From contig CAYMUL010000005.1 in assembly GCA_964393605.1 (NCBI GenBank), positions 1-64,000 of the forward strand: 64,000 nucleotides of DNA, in the 5' to 3' direction. Numbering within the stretch: the stretch's first letter is position 1; each line of letters begins with the position of its first letter. Of the stretch, positions 44,839 to 53,290 are shown in pieces. The position numbers and the translations under genes were made by a program. Source of the DNA: CAYMUL01 sp964393605 (GTDB lineage: Bacteria > Bacteroidota > Ignavibacteria > Ignavibacteriales > Ignavibacteriaceae). The notes beneath the pieces were generated by a model. The model was not told the DNA's origin. It was given only the letters and a program-made list of their open reading frames with translations, and did not search any database.

Positions 44839-44954
44839 ATGTTGTCCATGATGAAATAAAAGATAAAATTAAAAAGACAAAAGATAAAATTAATAGCATT
44901 AAAGATAAATTTTTGATTGTGTTATTCCTTAATCTTAAATTCAATATTATTTTC

Positions 44955-45314
44955 TTAAATTATAGTTTTAGAAGCAATAGAGCCTAAAATTTTCTTTAAT
45001 TCATCCGATTCTGATACTAATTCTTCGCATTTAAATTGATCACCTAAATTTAATCTTGAACTATCCTCAACCAATAAGTAGATTCTCGAATTTCTTTCAA
45101 TGAAATGAAAATTTTATTTCTAAAATCTGCTTTTGATGCTGAACCTTGAGATTCCTTGTAATTTGCGCCACTCGAAGTTGATGATTTAGATAATTGATAA
45201 ATTATAACTCTAAATCTCCGATGTTTCTTATATCGTCCTTAAATATTGTATACAATTAATAGCGAATTGAAATAATCTTTCTGCCAGATCTTTTTGTTTT
45301 TTCTCAAGATTCAC
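44955..45314 (-). pseudogene. Decayed four-helix-bundle protein gene between cysD and cysN
   Basis: From a possible GTG at 45314 the minus strand reads QKDLAERLFQFAINCIQYL, then stops and a frameshift, then KSSTSSGANYKESQGSASKA and FISLKEIRESTYWLRI, another shift, and ELVSESDELKKILGSIASK to TAA at 44955. The same protein family as 3481-4115 and 49210-49578. It shows at least two frameshifts and several stops, so it is dead. It splits cysN from cysD. Confidence 0.85.
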
Positions 45315-45357
45315 TTTTTACTTTAATCTTTTTACTTTATCCTTGTTTTAGCGAACG

Positions 45358-46263
45358 CTAAAAGTATCCTTTAATTTTTCGGTCTTCCATGGAGGTTTCG
45401 GAGCGTTTGTCGTCGAATCTTCCACCGCGTTCGGTAATTCTTGAGGCGGCAACTTCTTGAATTATTTCTTCTATGGTTGTAGCTGTCGATTCCCATAAGC
45501 CAGTACTTGTCATATCTCCTACCGTACGACAGCGCACCAATAATTCTTCTACATTATCATCTTCATCAACTTGAACACAATGAGAAACCGCAAGCATGAC
45601 TCCATCACGATGGACAATTCTTCTTTTATGTGCAAAGTAAAGTGAAGGAAGAGGAATGATTTCTAAAGCTATATATTGCCAGACATCCATTTCCGTCCAG
45701 TTACTGAGCGGAAAAACTCTAAAATGTTCACCAATATTTTTCTTTCCGTTGAATATATTCCAAAGTTCGGGTCGCTGATTTTTTGGATCCCATTGACCGA
45801 ACTCATCTCGATGAGAGAAGAATCTTTCCTTTGCTCGTGCTTTTTCTTCATCACGTCGAGCGCCGCCAATCGCACAGTCAAATTTATGTTCTTCAATTGC
45901 ATCGAGTAGCGTTGTAGTCTGCGCAACATTACGCGAAGCATATTTACCTGTTTCATCGACTACTCTTCCATTCTTAACGGATTCCTCTACGGAGGCTACA
46001 ACGAGACGAGCGCCAAGAAGTTTAATAAACTCATCACGGTATTCCATCGCTTCGGGAAAATTATGTCCCGTATCCACATGCATTAAGGGAAAAGGAATTT
46101 TAGCCGGAGCGAATGCTTTTTTAGCGAGCCATCCCATTACAATGGAGTCTTTACCGCCGGAAAAAAGCAGTACCGGGTTTTCGAATTGCGCTGCTACTTC
46201 TCGAAGAACGTAAACAGCTTCGGATTCAAGTTCTTGTAAGTGAGTTATGTAGTATTTTTGCAT
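45358..46263 (-). CDS. cysD: Sulfate adenylyltransferase subunit 2
   Basis: 301 residues from MQKYYITHLQELESEAVYVL; the frame extends to 46365 but the extra part is repeat-derived and a GAGG site precedes 46263. PP-loop LLFSGGKDSIVMGWLAKKAF, HVDTGHNFPEAMEYRDEF, and a C-terminal RGGRFDDKRSETSMEDRK. It makes APS from sulfate and ATP with CysN. Confidence 0.93.
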   Translation of the reverse strand: MQKYYITHLQELESEAVYVLREVAAQFENPVLLFSGGKDSIVMGWLAKKAFAPAKIPFPLMHVDTGHNFPEAMEYRDEFIKLLGARLVVASVEESVKNGRVVDETGKYASRNVAQTTTLLDAIEEHKFDCAIGGARRDEEKARAKERFFSHRDEFGQWDPKNQRPELWNIFNGKKNIGEHFRVFPLSNWTEMDVWQYIALEIIPLPSLYFAHKRRIVHRDGVMLAVSHCVQVDEDDNVEELLVRCRTVGDMTSTGLWESTATTIEEIIQEVAASRITERGGRFDDKRSETSMEDRKIKGYF

Positions 46264-46545
46264 GGTAAAACCTCGTTTCAAGTAAAAAGTATCAAGATAA
46301 AAGATAAAAGTAACAACTGAAAAGATTGGTTGATTGAAAAACAACGGATTGGATGATTGGAACAAAACAGATTGGATGATCCGTCTTCGTTAAAAAGCAA
46401 CTTCGCCGAGACAGGTTGCATGATTGGGTGATTGTATCAATCATTCTCCAAAAGTGTCGGCAATCCTCTTTCAGTCGTGCTATCACTTTCAAATAATCTT
46501 ATATTGCTAATTCTATCTGCTAACTACTCAATTCAAATGCTGCAT
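46264..46545. repeat. Repeat spacer between cysD and the DUF2061-APS kinase
   Basis: Holds AAAGATAAAAG units, GATTGGATGATTGG repeats and the CTTCGCCGAGACAGGTTG motif that also occurs inside the broken epimerase near 9985. No gene is visible. Confidence 0.6.
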
Positions 46546-47277
46546 TTAAAATGTTATGGAAACTTTACCAAAAATAATTTTTGCTGCTGCTTCCGGATTT
46601 ATTTTTGATATATCTACTTCTACATCTGGATTTTTGGGTAACTCATACTTCACATCGATACCGGGTAAATTTTTAATTTCGCCTTTTTTAGCTCTTTCAT
46701 AAACGCCTGATTCATCCCTCTCAATACAAATTTCAAGCGGTGTGCTCACATAAACTTCATGAAAATTATTACAAATTTTCCTGACGGTATTTCTAGATTT
46801 TTCGTAAGGTGAAAGGAAAGATGCTATGACAAAAATACCCTGGTCTTCCAACTTTTTTGCAAGATAACCAATTCTTTCAATATGAGCATTTACCTGTTCG
46901 GGTTCAAAGCCCGTGTCATGGATCAGACTCCTTATAGAATGCCCGTCAATGAATTCCGTCCTGTATCCTCTTGCCTTCAAGATGTATTGGAGTTCCAAAG
47001 CAATTTCCTTTTTACCTGATTTGGCCAGCCCAGTCAACCAAATAACTGCAGGATTGATCTGTTTCTTACCAAATTTAATTTTATCCCATCCGCGTTCATG
47101 TAAGAAATAAACGAACATCTTCAAAAATATTTCCACACTTCCGACTGATAGCGCGATAGTTAGATCACCTATGAAAACATATACTAATACCATTGTTGTA
47201 ATTGTCGCAACAAATCGCCATGAAACTGTCTTCACAACCGAACGTAATTTAGTTTCGTAATACATTTGAGTTTCCAA
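46546..47277 (-). CDS. DUF2061 membrane domain fused to a divergent APS-kinase domain
   Basis: 243 residues. Residues 1-65 are a DUF2061 domain with two membrane segments (VVKTVSWRFVATITTMVLVY, LSVGSVEIFLKMFVYFLHER). Residues 78-240 match APS kinase (WLTGLAKSGKKEIALEL, FIDGHSIRSLIHDTGFEPEQ, HIERIGYLAKK). The Walker A serine/threonine is lysine here (GLAKSGKK against GLSGSGKS), and DGDN is DGHS, so catalysis is doubtful. A normal CysC is encoded 34 bp upstream. It may be a membrane-bound regulator or scaffold of sulfate activation. Confidence 0.83.
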   Translation of the reverse strand: METQMYYETKLRSVVKTVSWRFVATITTMVLVYVFIGDLTIALSVGSVEIFLKMFVYFLHERGWDKIKFGKKQINPAVIWLTGLAKSGKKEIALELQYILKARGYRTEFIDGHSIRSLIHDTGFEPEQVNAHIERIGYLAKKLEDQGIFVIASFLSPYEKSRNTVRKICNNFHEVYVSTPLEICIERDESGVYERAKKGEIKNLPGIDVKYELPKNPDVEVDISKINPEAAAKIIFGKVSITF

Positions 47278-47310
47278 CTTTAATAGTTTCGATAGCTTGA
47301 ATAATACTGA

Positions 47311-47925
47311 TTAAACTAGAAGATTTTGGTTTTTAAGATAATTTATAATTGATTGACTATTTTTCTGTAATACTGAACCTTTTCCATTCTTAATGATGAT
47401 TTCTGGATTTACTGGTATTTCGTAGGGTGAGGAAACTCCCGTAAAATTTGAGATCTGCGAAGCTCTTGCTTTTTTATACAATCCTTTTGAGTCACGTTCT
47501 TCGCAAGTTTCCAAATCAACTTCTACAAAGATTTCTACAAATCGACTATCAGGTAACATACTTCGAACTTTCTGCCTATCTTTGATGAATGGTGAAATGA
47601 ATGCGGTGAGTGTTATAATTCCGGCATCTACAAAAAGCTTTACAACTTCCCCTATTCTTCTAATATTTTCTTCTCTATCCGCCTCTGAGAAACCAAGGTC
47701 TTTGTTTAGTCCATGTCTGATATTATCTCCGTCTAATAAGTATGTAAGATTTCCCAAATCAAATAATTTTTTTTCAGTTTCATTCGCTAAAGTAGATTTT
47801 CCGCTCCCGCTTAACCCTGTAAACCATAAACATAGTCCTTTTTGATTAAATTTAATCTCACGGTCAGCTCTTTTGACTTTATGTTCATGCCAAACAATAT
47901 TTAATGAATTATTCATCGAATACAA
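47311..47925 (-). CDS. cysC: Adenylylsulfate kinase
   Basis: 204 residues. LWFTGLSGSGKSTLANETEK (complete P-loop), LLDGDNIRHGLNKDLGFSEA and REENIRRIGEVVKLF, FISPFIKDRQKVR. Phosphorylates APS to PAPS, the sulfate donor for the sulfotransferase at 37126. ATG at 47916 is an alternative start. Confidence 0.95.
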   Translation of the reverse strand: MYSMNNSLNIVWHEHKVKRADREIKFNQKGLCLWFTGLSGSGKSTLANETEKKLFDLGNLTYLLDGDNIRHGLNKDLGFSEADREENIRRIGEVVKLFVDAGIITLTAFISPFIKDRQKVRSMLPDSRFVEIFVEVDLETCEERDSKGLYKKARASQISNFTGVSSPYEIPVNPEIIIKNGKGSVLQKNSQSIINYLKNQNLLV

Positions 47926-48003
47926 ATTCCATGATGGGTTTGCTGATAAATATTAATACTGATAAAATATTGATGCCTTTTACGGCGGCTCATTTATTTT
48001 TCA

Positions 48004-48768
48004 TTAACTGATTGAAATATCTGATGCACTAACTACGAAACCGTAGTTCTTCATATCTCTTTTGTTGTATAAAAGTGCGCTACCATCCTTATTGGTAAAA
48101 TAGCCGCCTGCGCTTTTAACAATTGCATGACCAGCGGCGGTATCCCATTTCCAAGTCGGTCCGCCTCTAAAATAGAGTTCGGCTTTCCCTTCAGCAACAA
48201 GACAGATTTTTAATGAACTCCCCTTAGATAGGCGTTGATTGATAATATATTTTGAATAAAATTCATTTTCTTCTTCACCGGAATGAGAACGGCTTTGTAC
48301 GACATTTATCGGTTCACTATAAGATTTCTGACTTACATTAATTCTATTTACTCTGCCATCGGAATCAATTTTATAGGCACCATTAGTATCGCCATAAAAT
48401 GTTTCAGAAGTAACCGGAACATGAATAACTCCTAGTACCGGTTGATTGTTTTCAATCAATGCAATGTTAACCGTGAACTCGCCGTTATGTTTAATAAATT
48501 CTTTTGTGCCATCAAGAGGATCGACAAGGAAAAATTTTGTCCAATCTCTTCTTTCTTCAAATAGAACATTTTCACCTTCTTCTGATATAACAGGTATATT
48601 TAGGAAATTTTTTTTTAATTCACGTATAATAAAGTCGTGAGATTTTTGGTCGGCAATTGTTATAGGCGAATTTTCGTTCTTAAGTTTTATATCATACCCT
48701 CTCGAATTATATACTTCAAGAATTAATTCACCCGCTGTTTTAGCAATTTCGATTATGATCTTCAACAT
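48004..48768 (-). CDS. cysQ: 3'(2'),5'-bisphosphate nucleotidase
   Basis: 254 residues, inositol-monophosphatase fold. Metal motifs PVISEEGENVLFEER, FLVDPLDGTKEFIKHNGEF and KWDTAAGHAIVKSAGG. It hydrolyses PAP, the inhibitory by-product of PAPS-dependent sulfation. First gene of the sulfate-activation set in transcription order. Confidence 0.93.
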   Translation of the reverse strand: MLKIIIEIAKTAGELILEVYNSRGYDIKLKNENSPITIADQKSHDFIIRELKKNFLNIPVISEEGENVLFEERRDWTKFFLVDPLDGTKEFIKHNGEFTVNIALIENNQPVLGVIHVPVTSETFYGDTNGAYKIDSDGRVNRINVSQKSYSEPINVVQSRSHSGEEENEFYSKYIINQRLSKGSSLKICLVAEGKAELYFRGGPTWKWDTAAGHAIVKSAGGYFTNKDGSALLYNKRDMKNYGFVVSASDISIS

Positions 48769-48781
48769 ATTCTAAATATTT

Positions 48782-48985
48782 CTAAAAATTTATTATAGCT
48801 TTTATTGAGAAAGGAAGTGTGGGAGAATAGGAGAATCTCGGATTAGTGTAATTATGTTCAATATTCCTTTCATAGCCGGTTGAAAGATTATCAAGGCATA
48901 CAACTTCATGTCCGAGTGAAAGGAAATGATCTACAAGGTTACTGCCGATAAAGCCGGCACCGCCGGTAACAAGGATTCTACTCAA
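48782..48985 (-). pseudogene. N-terminal fragment of a WbpP-like epimerase
   Basis: 67 residues. The first 51 nearly repeat the start of 42465-43577 (ILVTGGAGFIGSNLVDHF, LGHEVVCLDNLSTGYERNI, TNPRF), then diverge into SYSPTLPFSIKAIINF and stop just before cysQ. It lacks the catalytic YxxxK, so it is non-functional as an epimerase. Confidence 0.9.
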
Positions 48986-49209
48986 AAATTAAAAATTACG
49001 TTGTACAAGGATGAAGGATAAAGTGTAAGATTGAGTTTGTTTGGCAGCGGTCAGCTTTCAGCGGTCAGTTGTCAGTCCGCCTCAGCGGTTCGGGGTTCAA
49101 AATAAATTAAAATTAAAAATGACAAATTAAAAATTACGTTGTACGAGGATAAAGGATAAAGTGTAAGATTGAGTTTGTTTGGCAGCGGGCAGCGGTCAGC
49201 GGTCAGGTG
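48986..49209. repeat. AATTAAA, GGATAAA and GTCAGCG heptamer repeats
   Basis: AATTAAA-AATGACA-AATTAAA units, two copies of a longer block containing GTGTAAGATTGAGTTTGTTT (near 49025 and 49160), and GCAGCGG/TCAGCGG runs. Similar blocks recur at 51040-51320 and 52040-52090. Confidence 0.8.
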
Positions 49210-49578
49210 TCAGCGGTCAGCGGTCAGTTTATTAGTAAATGAGTATAATATTTTGGATACTTCTTCGGTCAATTCTTCTAACTGTTTTTGTTCTTGCTTC
49301 GATATATAATTTAAATCAGAAGATAATATTATGAAGTATTTCAATTCTTCTAAAGAAGCTTTAGCAATATTTAAGAATTGCAAAAATTCTTTTTTCGTTT
49401 TTCTTGAATGTCCTTCGACAATATTGCTGGGGACTGAGTAAGCAGCTCTTCTCATTTGCGAAGTCAATCCATATTTTTCATCAGTTGGAAACTTAAGAGT
49501 TACTTTATAAATTTCCAGCGTCAACTGATGACTTTTCTGCCAAACAATAAGATCCTTAAATGTATTAGTCTTACTCAT
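49210..49578 (-). CDS. Four-helix-bundle protein (23S rRNA intervening-sequence family), intact
   Basis: 122 residues, normal family length. TFKDLIVWQKSHQLTLEIYK, MRRAAYSVPSNIVEGHSRKT, and FLNIAKASLEELKYFII are typical. Its last codons (KLTADR) and stop come from the flanking TGACCGC heptamers. The family forms pentameric helical bundles; no function is known, although members occur inside 23S rRNA intervening sequences in some bacteria. It is the only intact member in the window. Confidence 0.9.
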   Translation of the reverse strand: MSKTNTFKDLIVWQKSHQLTLEIYKVTLKFPTDEKYGLTSQMRRAAYSVPSNIVEGHSRKTKKEFLQFLNIAKASLEELKYFIILSSDLNYISKQEQKQLEELTEEVSKILYSFTNKLTADR

Positions 49579-50045
49579 ATCTTTTCTCAGCGGTCAGGGG
49601 TCAGCGGTCAGCTTTCAGCGGTCAGTTGACTGGACGCTGTACGCTGTACGCTTTTCTAAAAGCTTTACGCTTTCCGCCTCCGGTGGATTAAAAATTTTTG
49701 TTACGCGTATATTCAGACATATTCGCTGCGAACTTTGCGATTTTCTTTGCGTACGGGCGGTTAGTTTTCTTTTTAACCGCGAAGAACGCTAAGGAACGCA
49801 AAGCATTTTCAAATAAATATACTTTGGAAAGCGCTGCTCAATAACATTTTTCCTTCGTGCCTTCGTGCCGTCTGCCATAGGCATCACTATGTGAGTGGCA
49901 AAAAAAATTTCAGTACAAAAACGGCCTAACTAATTCTCACTCAAACTTCCAATTTTCAGTACAAAAAAACTTTGAACTCCGCACTAAGAACTCCGAACTG
50001 TGAACAAAGAACATTTGAGCTAAAAACTTTGAACTATTAACAAAA
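49579..50045. repeat. Interspersed repeat block, copy 1, plus heptamers
   Basis: 49585-49640 is GTCAGCG/TTCAGCG heptamers. From about 49700 a block reads GCGAACTTTGCGATTTTC, AACCGCGAAGAACGCTAAGG, TTGGAAAGCGCTGCTCAATA and CTTCGTGCCTTCGTGCC, ending in GAACTCC-GCACTAA-GAACTCC heptamers. Further copies are at about 52160-52410, 55735-55960 and 56010-56280. Confidence 0.85.
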
Positions 50046-50069
50046 ACTTTGACTATAAACGTTCGTGGT

Positions 50070-50200
50070 TGTCCCGCTGGGGCGAGTTCTCCGCTGCGCT
50101 ACGACAGTATTCTTTTAACCATTCAGGGTTTGGTCTTCACGCGTAAACAAGGATTTTTCGTTTGCTTGGATAAGGCTAAACAAAACTGTAAATACTCATT
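50070..50200 (-). pseudogene. Internal fragment of a WbpP-like epimerase
   Basis: The minus strand reads LIQANEKSLFTREDQTLNG followed by a stop, aligning with VIQANEKALFTPDEQILKG of the intact gene at 42465-43577 (around its residue 230). Neither the N- nor C-terminal part is attached. Confidence 0.75.
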
Positions 50201-50215
50201 ATTGTCTGCGTATTA

Positions 50216-50428
50216 TTACGACATTACCAATTCAACAGGGAAAGATTTTTCTGTATCAAAAGTTTTAGTTGTATAAATCTTTTCGATACCGATTACCTTT
50301 CCATCCTTATCTTTTTTTAGGACAAGCCCCTCGCCTATCTCTTCAGCAATCATTTCAAGTTCAGGATTTCCGAACCAAATATCGATAGTATCTTTATCTT
50401 TACTGTAATATATTTTTACTTTGTCCAT
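50216..50428 (-). CDS. DUF2283 protein, putative antitoxin
   Basis: 70 residues. VKIYYSKDKDTIDIWFGN and a late GEGLVLKKDKDGKVIGIEKI match DUF2283, small proteins that often pair with a toxin-like partner. Its start overlaps the upstream gene's end by 13 bp, as in toxin-antitoxin operons. The antitoxin role is inferred from pairing. Confidence 0.85.
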   Translation of the reverse strand: MDKVKIYYSKDKDTIDIWFGNPELEMIAEEIGEGLVLKKDKDGKVIGIEKIYTTKTFDTEKSFPVELVMS

Positions 50429-50730
50429 ATTAATTCACCTTCCTTGGGTCTATCTGTTATATATGCTGTTATTAAAAAACCGGTTGCGATTTCATGTCTA
50501 ACTACAGCGCAAAATAAACTATTTGCTACTTTCTTATAGTACAGAAATACAGATTTATCAATTTTACTTTTTCTTATAAAATCAGGTTGGCTTAAAGTAC
50601 TGACAACATTATTTTCTTGTCCTTTTAGATTGCGATGTTTTATTGAGGTTATATAGTTCCAATAATCGGTAGTCGATCTGACGGTAACATTTAATGGAGT
50701 TATAATTTCAAAAAGGAGGTCTTTATTCAT
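50416..50730 (-). CDS. Putative small nuclease-like toxin paired with DUF2283
   Basis: 104 residues. The order W-x2-I...H-R..GQE...V..TL..PD.IRKSKID...LYYKK...VVRHE...GFLITAYITD...GE.IW is that of a common family found beside DUF2283 proteins and possibly related to barnase/EndoU/RelE-like nucleases. Conserved H, R and terminal TAY fit a nuclease active site but I cannot confirm it. Confidence 0.7.
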   Translation of the reverse strand: MNKDLLFEIITPLNVTVRSTTDYWNYITSIKHRNLKGQENNVVSTLSQPDFIRKSKIDKSVFLYYKKVANSLFCAVVRHEIATGFLITAYITDRPKEGELIWTK

Positions 50731-50802
50731 ACACTAAATATCGCTCAATTTCTGCCGGAATATCGATCATAAATTGTACTTAAAATGACACTCCAAGTCT
50801 AG

Positions 50803-50907
50803 TTAAAAAACTCTCTCTGCATCAAACTCCGGCATGTATTCCAAAATGGTTTTAGTTTTTCACAGAGAGCTGATTCCTCCAAAATGCTCGCTTGTGCGTG
50901 GAACATC
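50803..50907 (-). pseudogene. C-terminal fragment of a WbpP-like epimerase
   Basis: With a small deletion the minus strand reads DVP(HA)QASILEES, then after a shift LEYMPEFDAERVF and TAA at 50803. This aligns with DIPHSQASIIKAN and DYDPEVDATLGF at the end of the intact gene. It probably belongs with the N-terminal shred at 51916-52038. Confidence 0.6.
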
Positions 50908-51039
50908 AATAATGGTAAATGATAAATTTAATTCGTGAAATTTTGTGTAATCAGTGGCTTTCAATTTTGGACGCGGTTCGTAGTTATTTTGTACGTGGTT
51001 CGTAGTTAATTAGTTCGAGGTTCGGTCCGCTGCGGCGGA

Positions 51040-51320
51040 TCGGGGTTCGAGATAAATTTAAATTAAAAATGACAAATTAAAAATTACGTTGTACAAGGAT
51101 AAAGGATAAAGTGTAAGATTGAGTTTGTTTGTCTGCGGGCATGGGTCAGCTTTCAGCTTTCAGCGGTCAGCAGTCAGCTTTCAGCAGTCAGCGTTCAGCA
51201 GTCAGCTTTCAGCGGTCAGTTGTCAGTCCGCTGTGGCGGATCGGTTCATAATAAATTAAAAATTAAAATTAAAAATGACAAATTAAAAATTACGTTGTAC
51301 AAGGATGAAGGATAAATTAG
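51040..51320. repeat. GTCAGCT/TTCAGCG heptamer array and AATTAAA blocks
   Basis: At 51146-51229 twelve consecutive heptamers of the form (G/T)TCAGC(N) run without a phase slip. On both sides lie AATTAAA-AATGACA blocks with ACGTTGTACAAGGAT, seen also near 49000 and 49135. The stretch 50910-51040 holds nothing recognisable apart from GGTTCGTAGTTA-type repeats. Confidence 0.85.
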
Positions 51321-51323
51321 AAA

Positions 51324-51629
51324 TTAATTCGTGGTTCGGGGTTCAAGTATTTTATGAATCCAATCCGGATTTCTTCGACAATCCAATATTGCGTTTACAA
51401 AAATAGTATCTGAATCTAAAGAATAATAAACCGCGTAAGGAAATCTTTTTGATAAAAGTCTATGATATCCAAAGACCTTATTATGTACACCGGCATATAG
51501 TTTTAGTGAATCAATATCCGAAAATAACGTTTCAATGAAATAACTACCCAAACCGTCTAATTGACTTTCATAAAAATCAAATCCATCTGAAAGGTCATCT
51601 AATGCAGAAGCAAGAATTTTGATTATCAT
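51324..51629 (-). CDS. ParE/RelE-type toxin
   Basis: 101 residues from MIIKILASALDDLSDGFDFY; this ATG overlaps the antitoxin stop (ATGA) and is preferred over the longer frame starting at 51668. LGSYFIETLFSDIDSLKLYA, GYHRLLSKRFPYAVYYSLDS and ILDCRRNPDWI are typical of plasmid-stabilisation ParE-like toxins. Confidence 0.87.
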   Translation of the reverse strand: MIIKILASALDDLSDGFDFYESQLDGLGSYFIETLFSDIDSLKLYAGVHNKVFGYHRLLSKRFPYAVYYSLDSDTIFVNAILDCRRNPDWIHKILEPRTTN

Positions 51630-51844
51630 TGGTGTTTGCCACGCAAATCCTTTTTTGCTGATTCCCAATCTTTATAAATTTCTTTACCCTCTGCAATTCT
51701 CTTCTCTCTTAACAAAAGAACATCTTTGTGCCAATCGGGAGAAGAATAATTTTCTTCTGTTTTTGATAGATCCGTCCATAAGTCTTCCATAGTACGAATT
51801 TTATCTTCAATAGTCATATCGCTTAATGGCAATTTTGTATACAT
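51626..51844 (-). CDS. Addiction-module antitoxin component (TIGR02574-like)
   Basis: 72 residues from MYTKLPLSDMTIEDKIRTME. The start at 51844 is set by a strong AAGGAG six bases upstream; the frame could extend to 51862 only by a TTG start. LPLSDMTIEDKIRTMEDLW and a C-terminal KDWESAKKDL match the short helical antitoxins partnered with ParE-type toxins. Most glycan genes in the window lack such a ribosome site. Confidence 0.86.
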   Translation of the reverse strand: MYTKLPLSDMTIEDKIRTMEDLWTDLSKTEENYSSPDWHKDVLLLREKRIAEGKEIYKDWESAKKDLRGKHQ

Positions 51845-51915
51845 ATTAAACTCCTTAAACAAGAGCAGGTTAAAAACTATTTATTTTTAATATACGGATA
51901 AATTCTAACTTATAC

Positions 51916-52038
51916 CCTTTGCTTATACTGGTTGAGAGATAATCGAGGCAGGTTACCTCATGTCCATGTGAAAGGAAATGGTCTAGGCGGTTACTATCAA
52001 TGAAGTCGGTGCCGCCGGTAACAAGGATTCTACTCATA
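51916..52038 (-). pseudogene. N-terminal fragment of a WbpP-like epimerase
   Basis: From ATG at 52038 the frame reads SRILVTGGTDFIDSNRLDHF, SHGHEVTCLDYLSTSISKG, the third copy of the epimerase start, with the dinucleotide motif damaged (GGTDFIDS for GGAGFIGS). The ParE/antitoxin pair begins directly downstream. Confidence 0.82.
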
Positions 52039-52159
52039 AATTAAAAATTAAAAATGACAAATTAAAAATTACGTTGTATAATGATAAAGGATAAATTATA
52101 AACTTCACACTCCGTACCCCAAACTTTTAAATGCCTGCCGCCTATTGCTTACTGTCTGC

Positions 52160-52410
52160 TGATCCGCCGCGAACTTTGCGATTTTCTTTGCCAGCCTGGC
52201 GGTTGGTTTTCTTTTTAACCATGAAGAACGCTAAGGGACGCGAAGCATTTTCAAATAAATATACTTTGGAAAGCGCTGCTCAATAATATTTTTTCTTCGT
52301 GCCTTTGTGCCTTCGTGGCAAAAAAAATTTCAGTACAAAAAAAGCCTAACTAATTCTCTCTCAAACTTCCAATATTCAATACAAAAAAACTTTGAACTCC
52401 GCACTTAGAA
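52160..52410. repeat. Interspersed repeat block, copy 2
   Basis: Same order as the block at 49700: GCGAACTTTGCGATTTTC, AACCATGAAGAACGCTAAGG, TTGGAAAGCGCTGCTCAATA, CTTCGTGCCTTTGTGCC and GAACTCCGCACTTAGAAC. The preceding 52040-52160 holds AATTAAA units and short GCCTGCC/GCCTATT runs. Confidence 0.85.
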
Positions 52411-52432
52411 CTGCCGGCTACATGCTGTACGT

Positions 52433-52652
52433 TGATTACTGAACGCCAACCTGCGGTTGGTAAACTATCCTCTGTTCTCCGGCTCACAGGTACAAGCGTT
52501 CGGCGGTCAGCTTTCAGCGATCAGATTTTTAGTTAATGAGTACAATAGTTTTGAAACTTCTTCGGTTAATTCTTCATTATTTTTAGACAGATAGCTAAAA
52601 CTATTTGTTATGGTATGTATCGTTTTATTTGAATCTCACTATGCAATTAACT
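52433..52652. repeat. 220-bp direct repeat (copy A) carrying a four-helix-bundle C-terminus
   Basis: Nearly identical to 53372-53590. Within it the minus strand from about 52640 reads TNSFSYLSKNNEELTEEVSK, LLYSLTKNLIAES and stops at 52507, matching the C-terminus of the intact protein at 49210 (LEELTEEVSKILYSFTNKLT). The matching N-terminus lies at 53291-53365, on the far side of the toxin-antitoxin-like pair. Confidence 0.8.
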
Positions 52653-52755
52653 GCCAGTTGTACGCTGACTGCTGATTACTGAACGCTGGCTACTGCCAAC
52701 TGTGGATTGCTGACTGCGAACTTAAGTTTGAGCTGAGAACCATATTCAGAAGAAA

Positions 52756-52980
52756 CTACGCTGCATATTGCAGAATTTCAACTTCTGCATTATTCAGAGA
52801 CGCATTTTCTGCTTTAGCTAAGATTTTATAAGTTGTTTCTTCATCAAGATAATATTCACCACAATTTTCACAAATCTCTGCCGGTACATTTTTAATTACT
52901 ACTACTGTATTCCCTCTTTCAAGTGTAACAGTAACTCTGCCATTTGTTGTTGTTCCGTTTTTACATAATTGACATTTCAT
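52756..52980 (-). CDS. YgiT-type zinc-finger protein (MqsA N-terminal-like), putative antitoxin
   Basis: 74 residues. Two CxxC knuckles (MKCQLCKNG and EICENCGEYYLDEET). AAGGAG lies upstream of the ATG, which overlaps the stop of the DUF4258 gene (ATGA). In such pairs the zinc-finger protein is taken as the antitoxin. 52653-52755 is GACTGCT-type heptamers. Confidence 0.87.
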   Translation of the reverse strand: MKCQLCKNGTTTNGRVTVTLERGNTVVVIKNVPAEICENCGEYYLDEETTYKILAKAENASLNNAEVEILQYAA

Positions 52981-53273
52981 TTTTCAATTCTCCTTGAGTA
53001 ATTTTCCTTCCAAAGATTTGGATCAGGTTCATAAACCGTAACAATAATACAAATGTTATTTGTATTATCAAATGCTAATACGATATGTAGTGGTCGATTA
53101 TCACCAAAACCTAAAAGCAATAAACTAGGATAGGGTAAATCATTCGGATATTCTTTTATAATTGTACCTGTTGAAATCACATTATCTATTTCAGATTTAC
53201 CTACATTTCGTTGAAACATTTTTTGAATTGCGTGCCTGGTAAAAGTTTTAAATTTACATTCTGGACTTAGCAT
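52977..53273 (-). CDS. DUF4258 protein, putative toxin
   Basis: 98 residues. FTRHAIQKMFQRNVGKSEID, DLPYPSLLLLGFGDNRPLHI and VTVYEPDPNLW match DUF4258 (BrnT/RelE-like fold proposed). It forms an overlapping pair with the YgiT-type gene. The pair sits inside a disrupted four-helix-bundle gene. Confidence 0.85.
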   Translation of the reverse strand: MLSPECKFKTFTRHAIQKMFQRNVGKSEIDNVISTGTIIKEYPNDLPYPSLLLLGFGDNRPLHIVLAFDNTNNICIIVTVYEPDPNLWKENYSRRIEK

Positions 53274-53290
53274 AATAATTCTTTGTCAAT

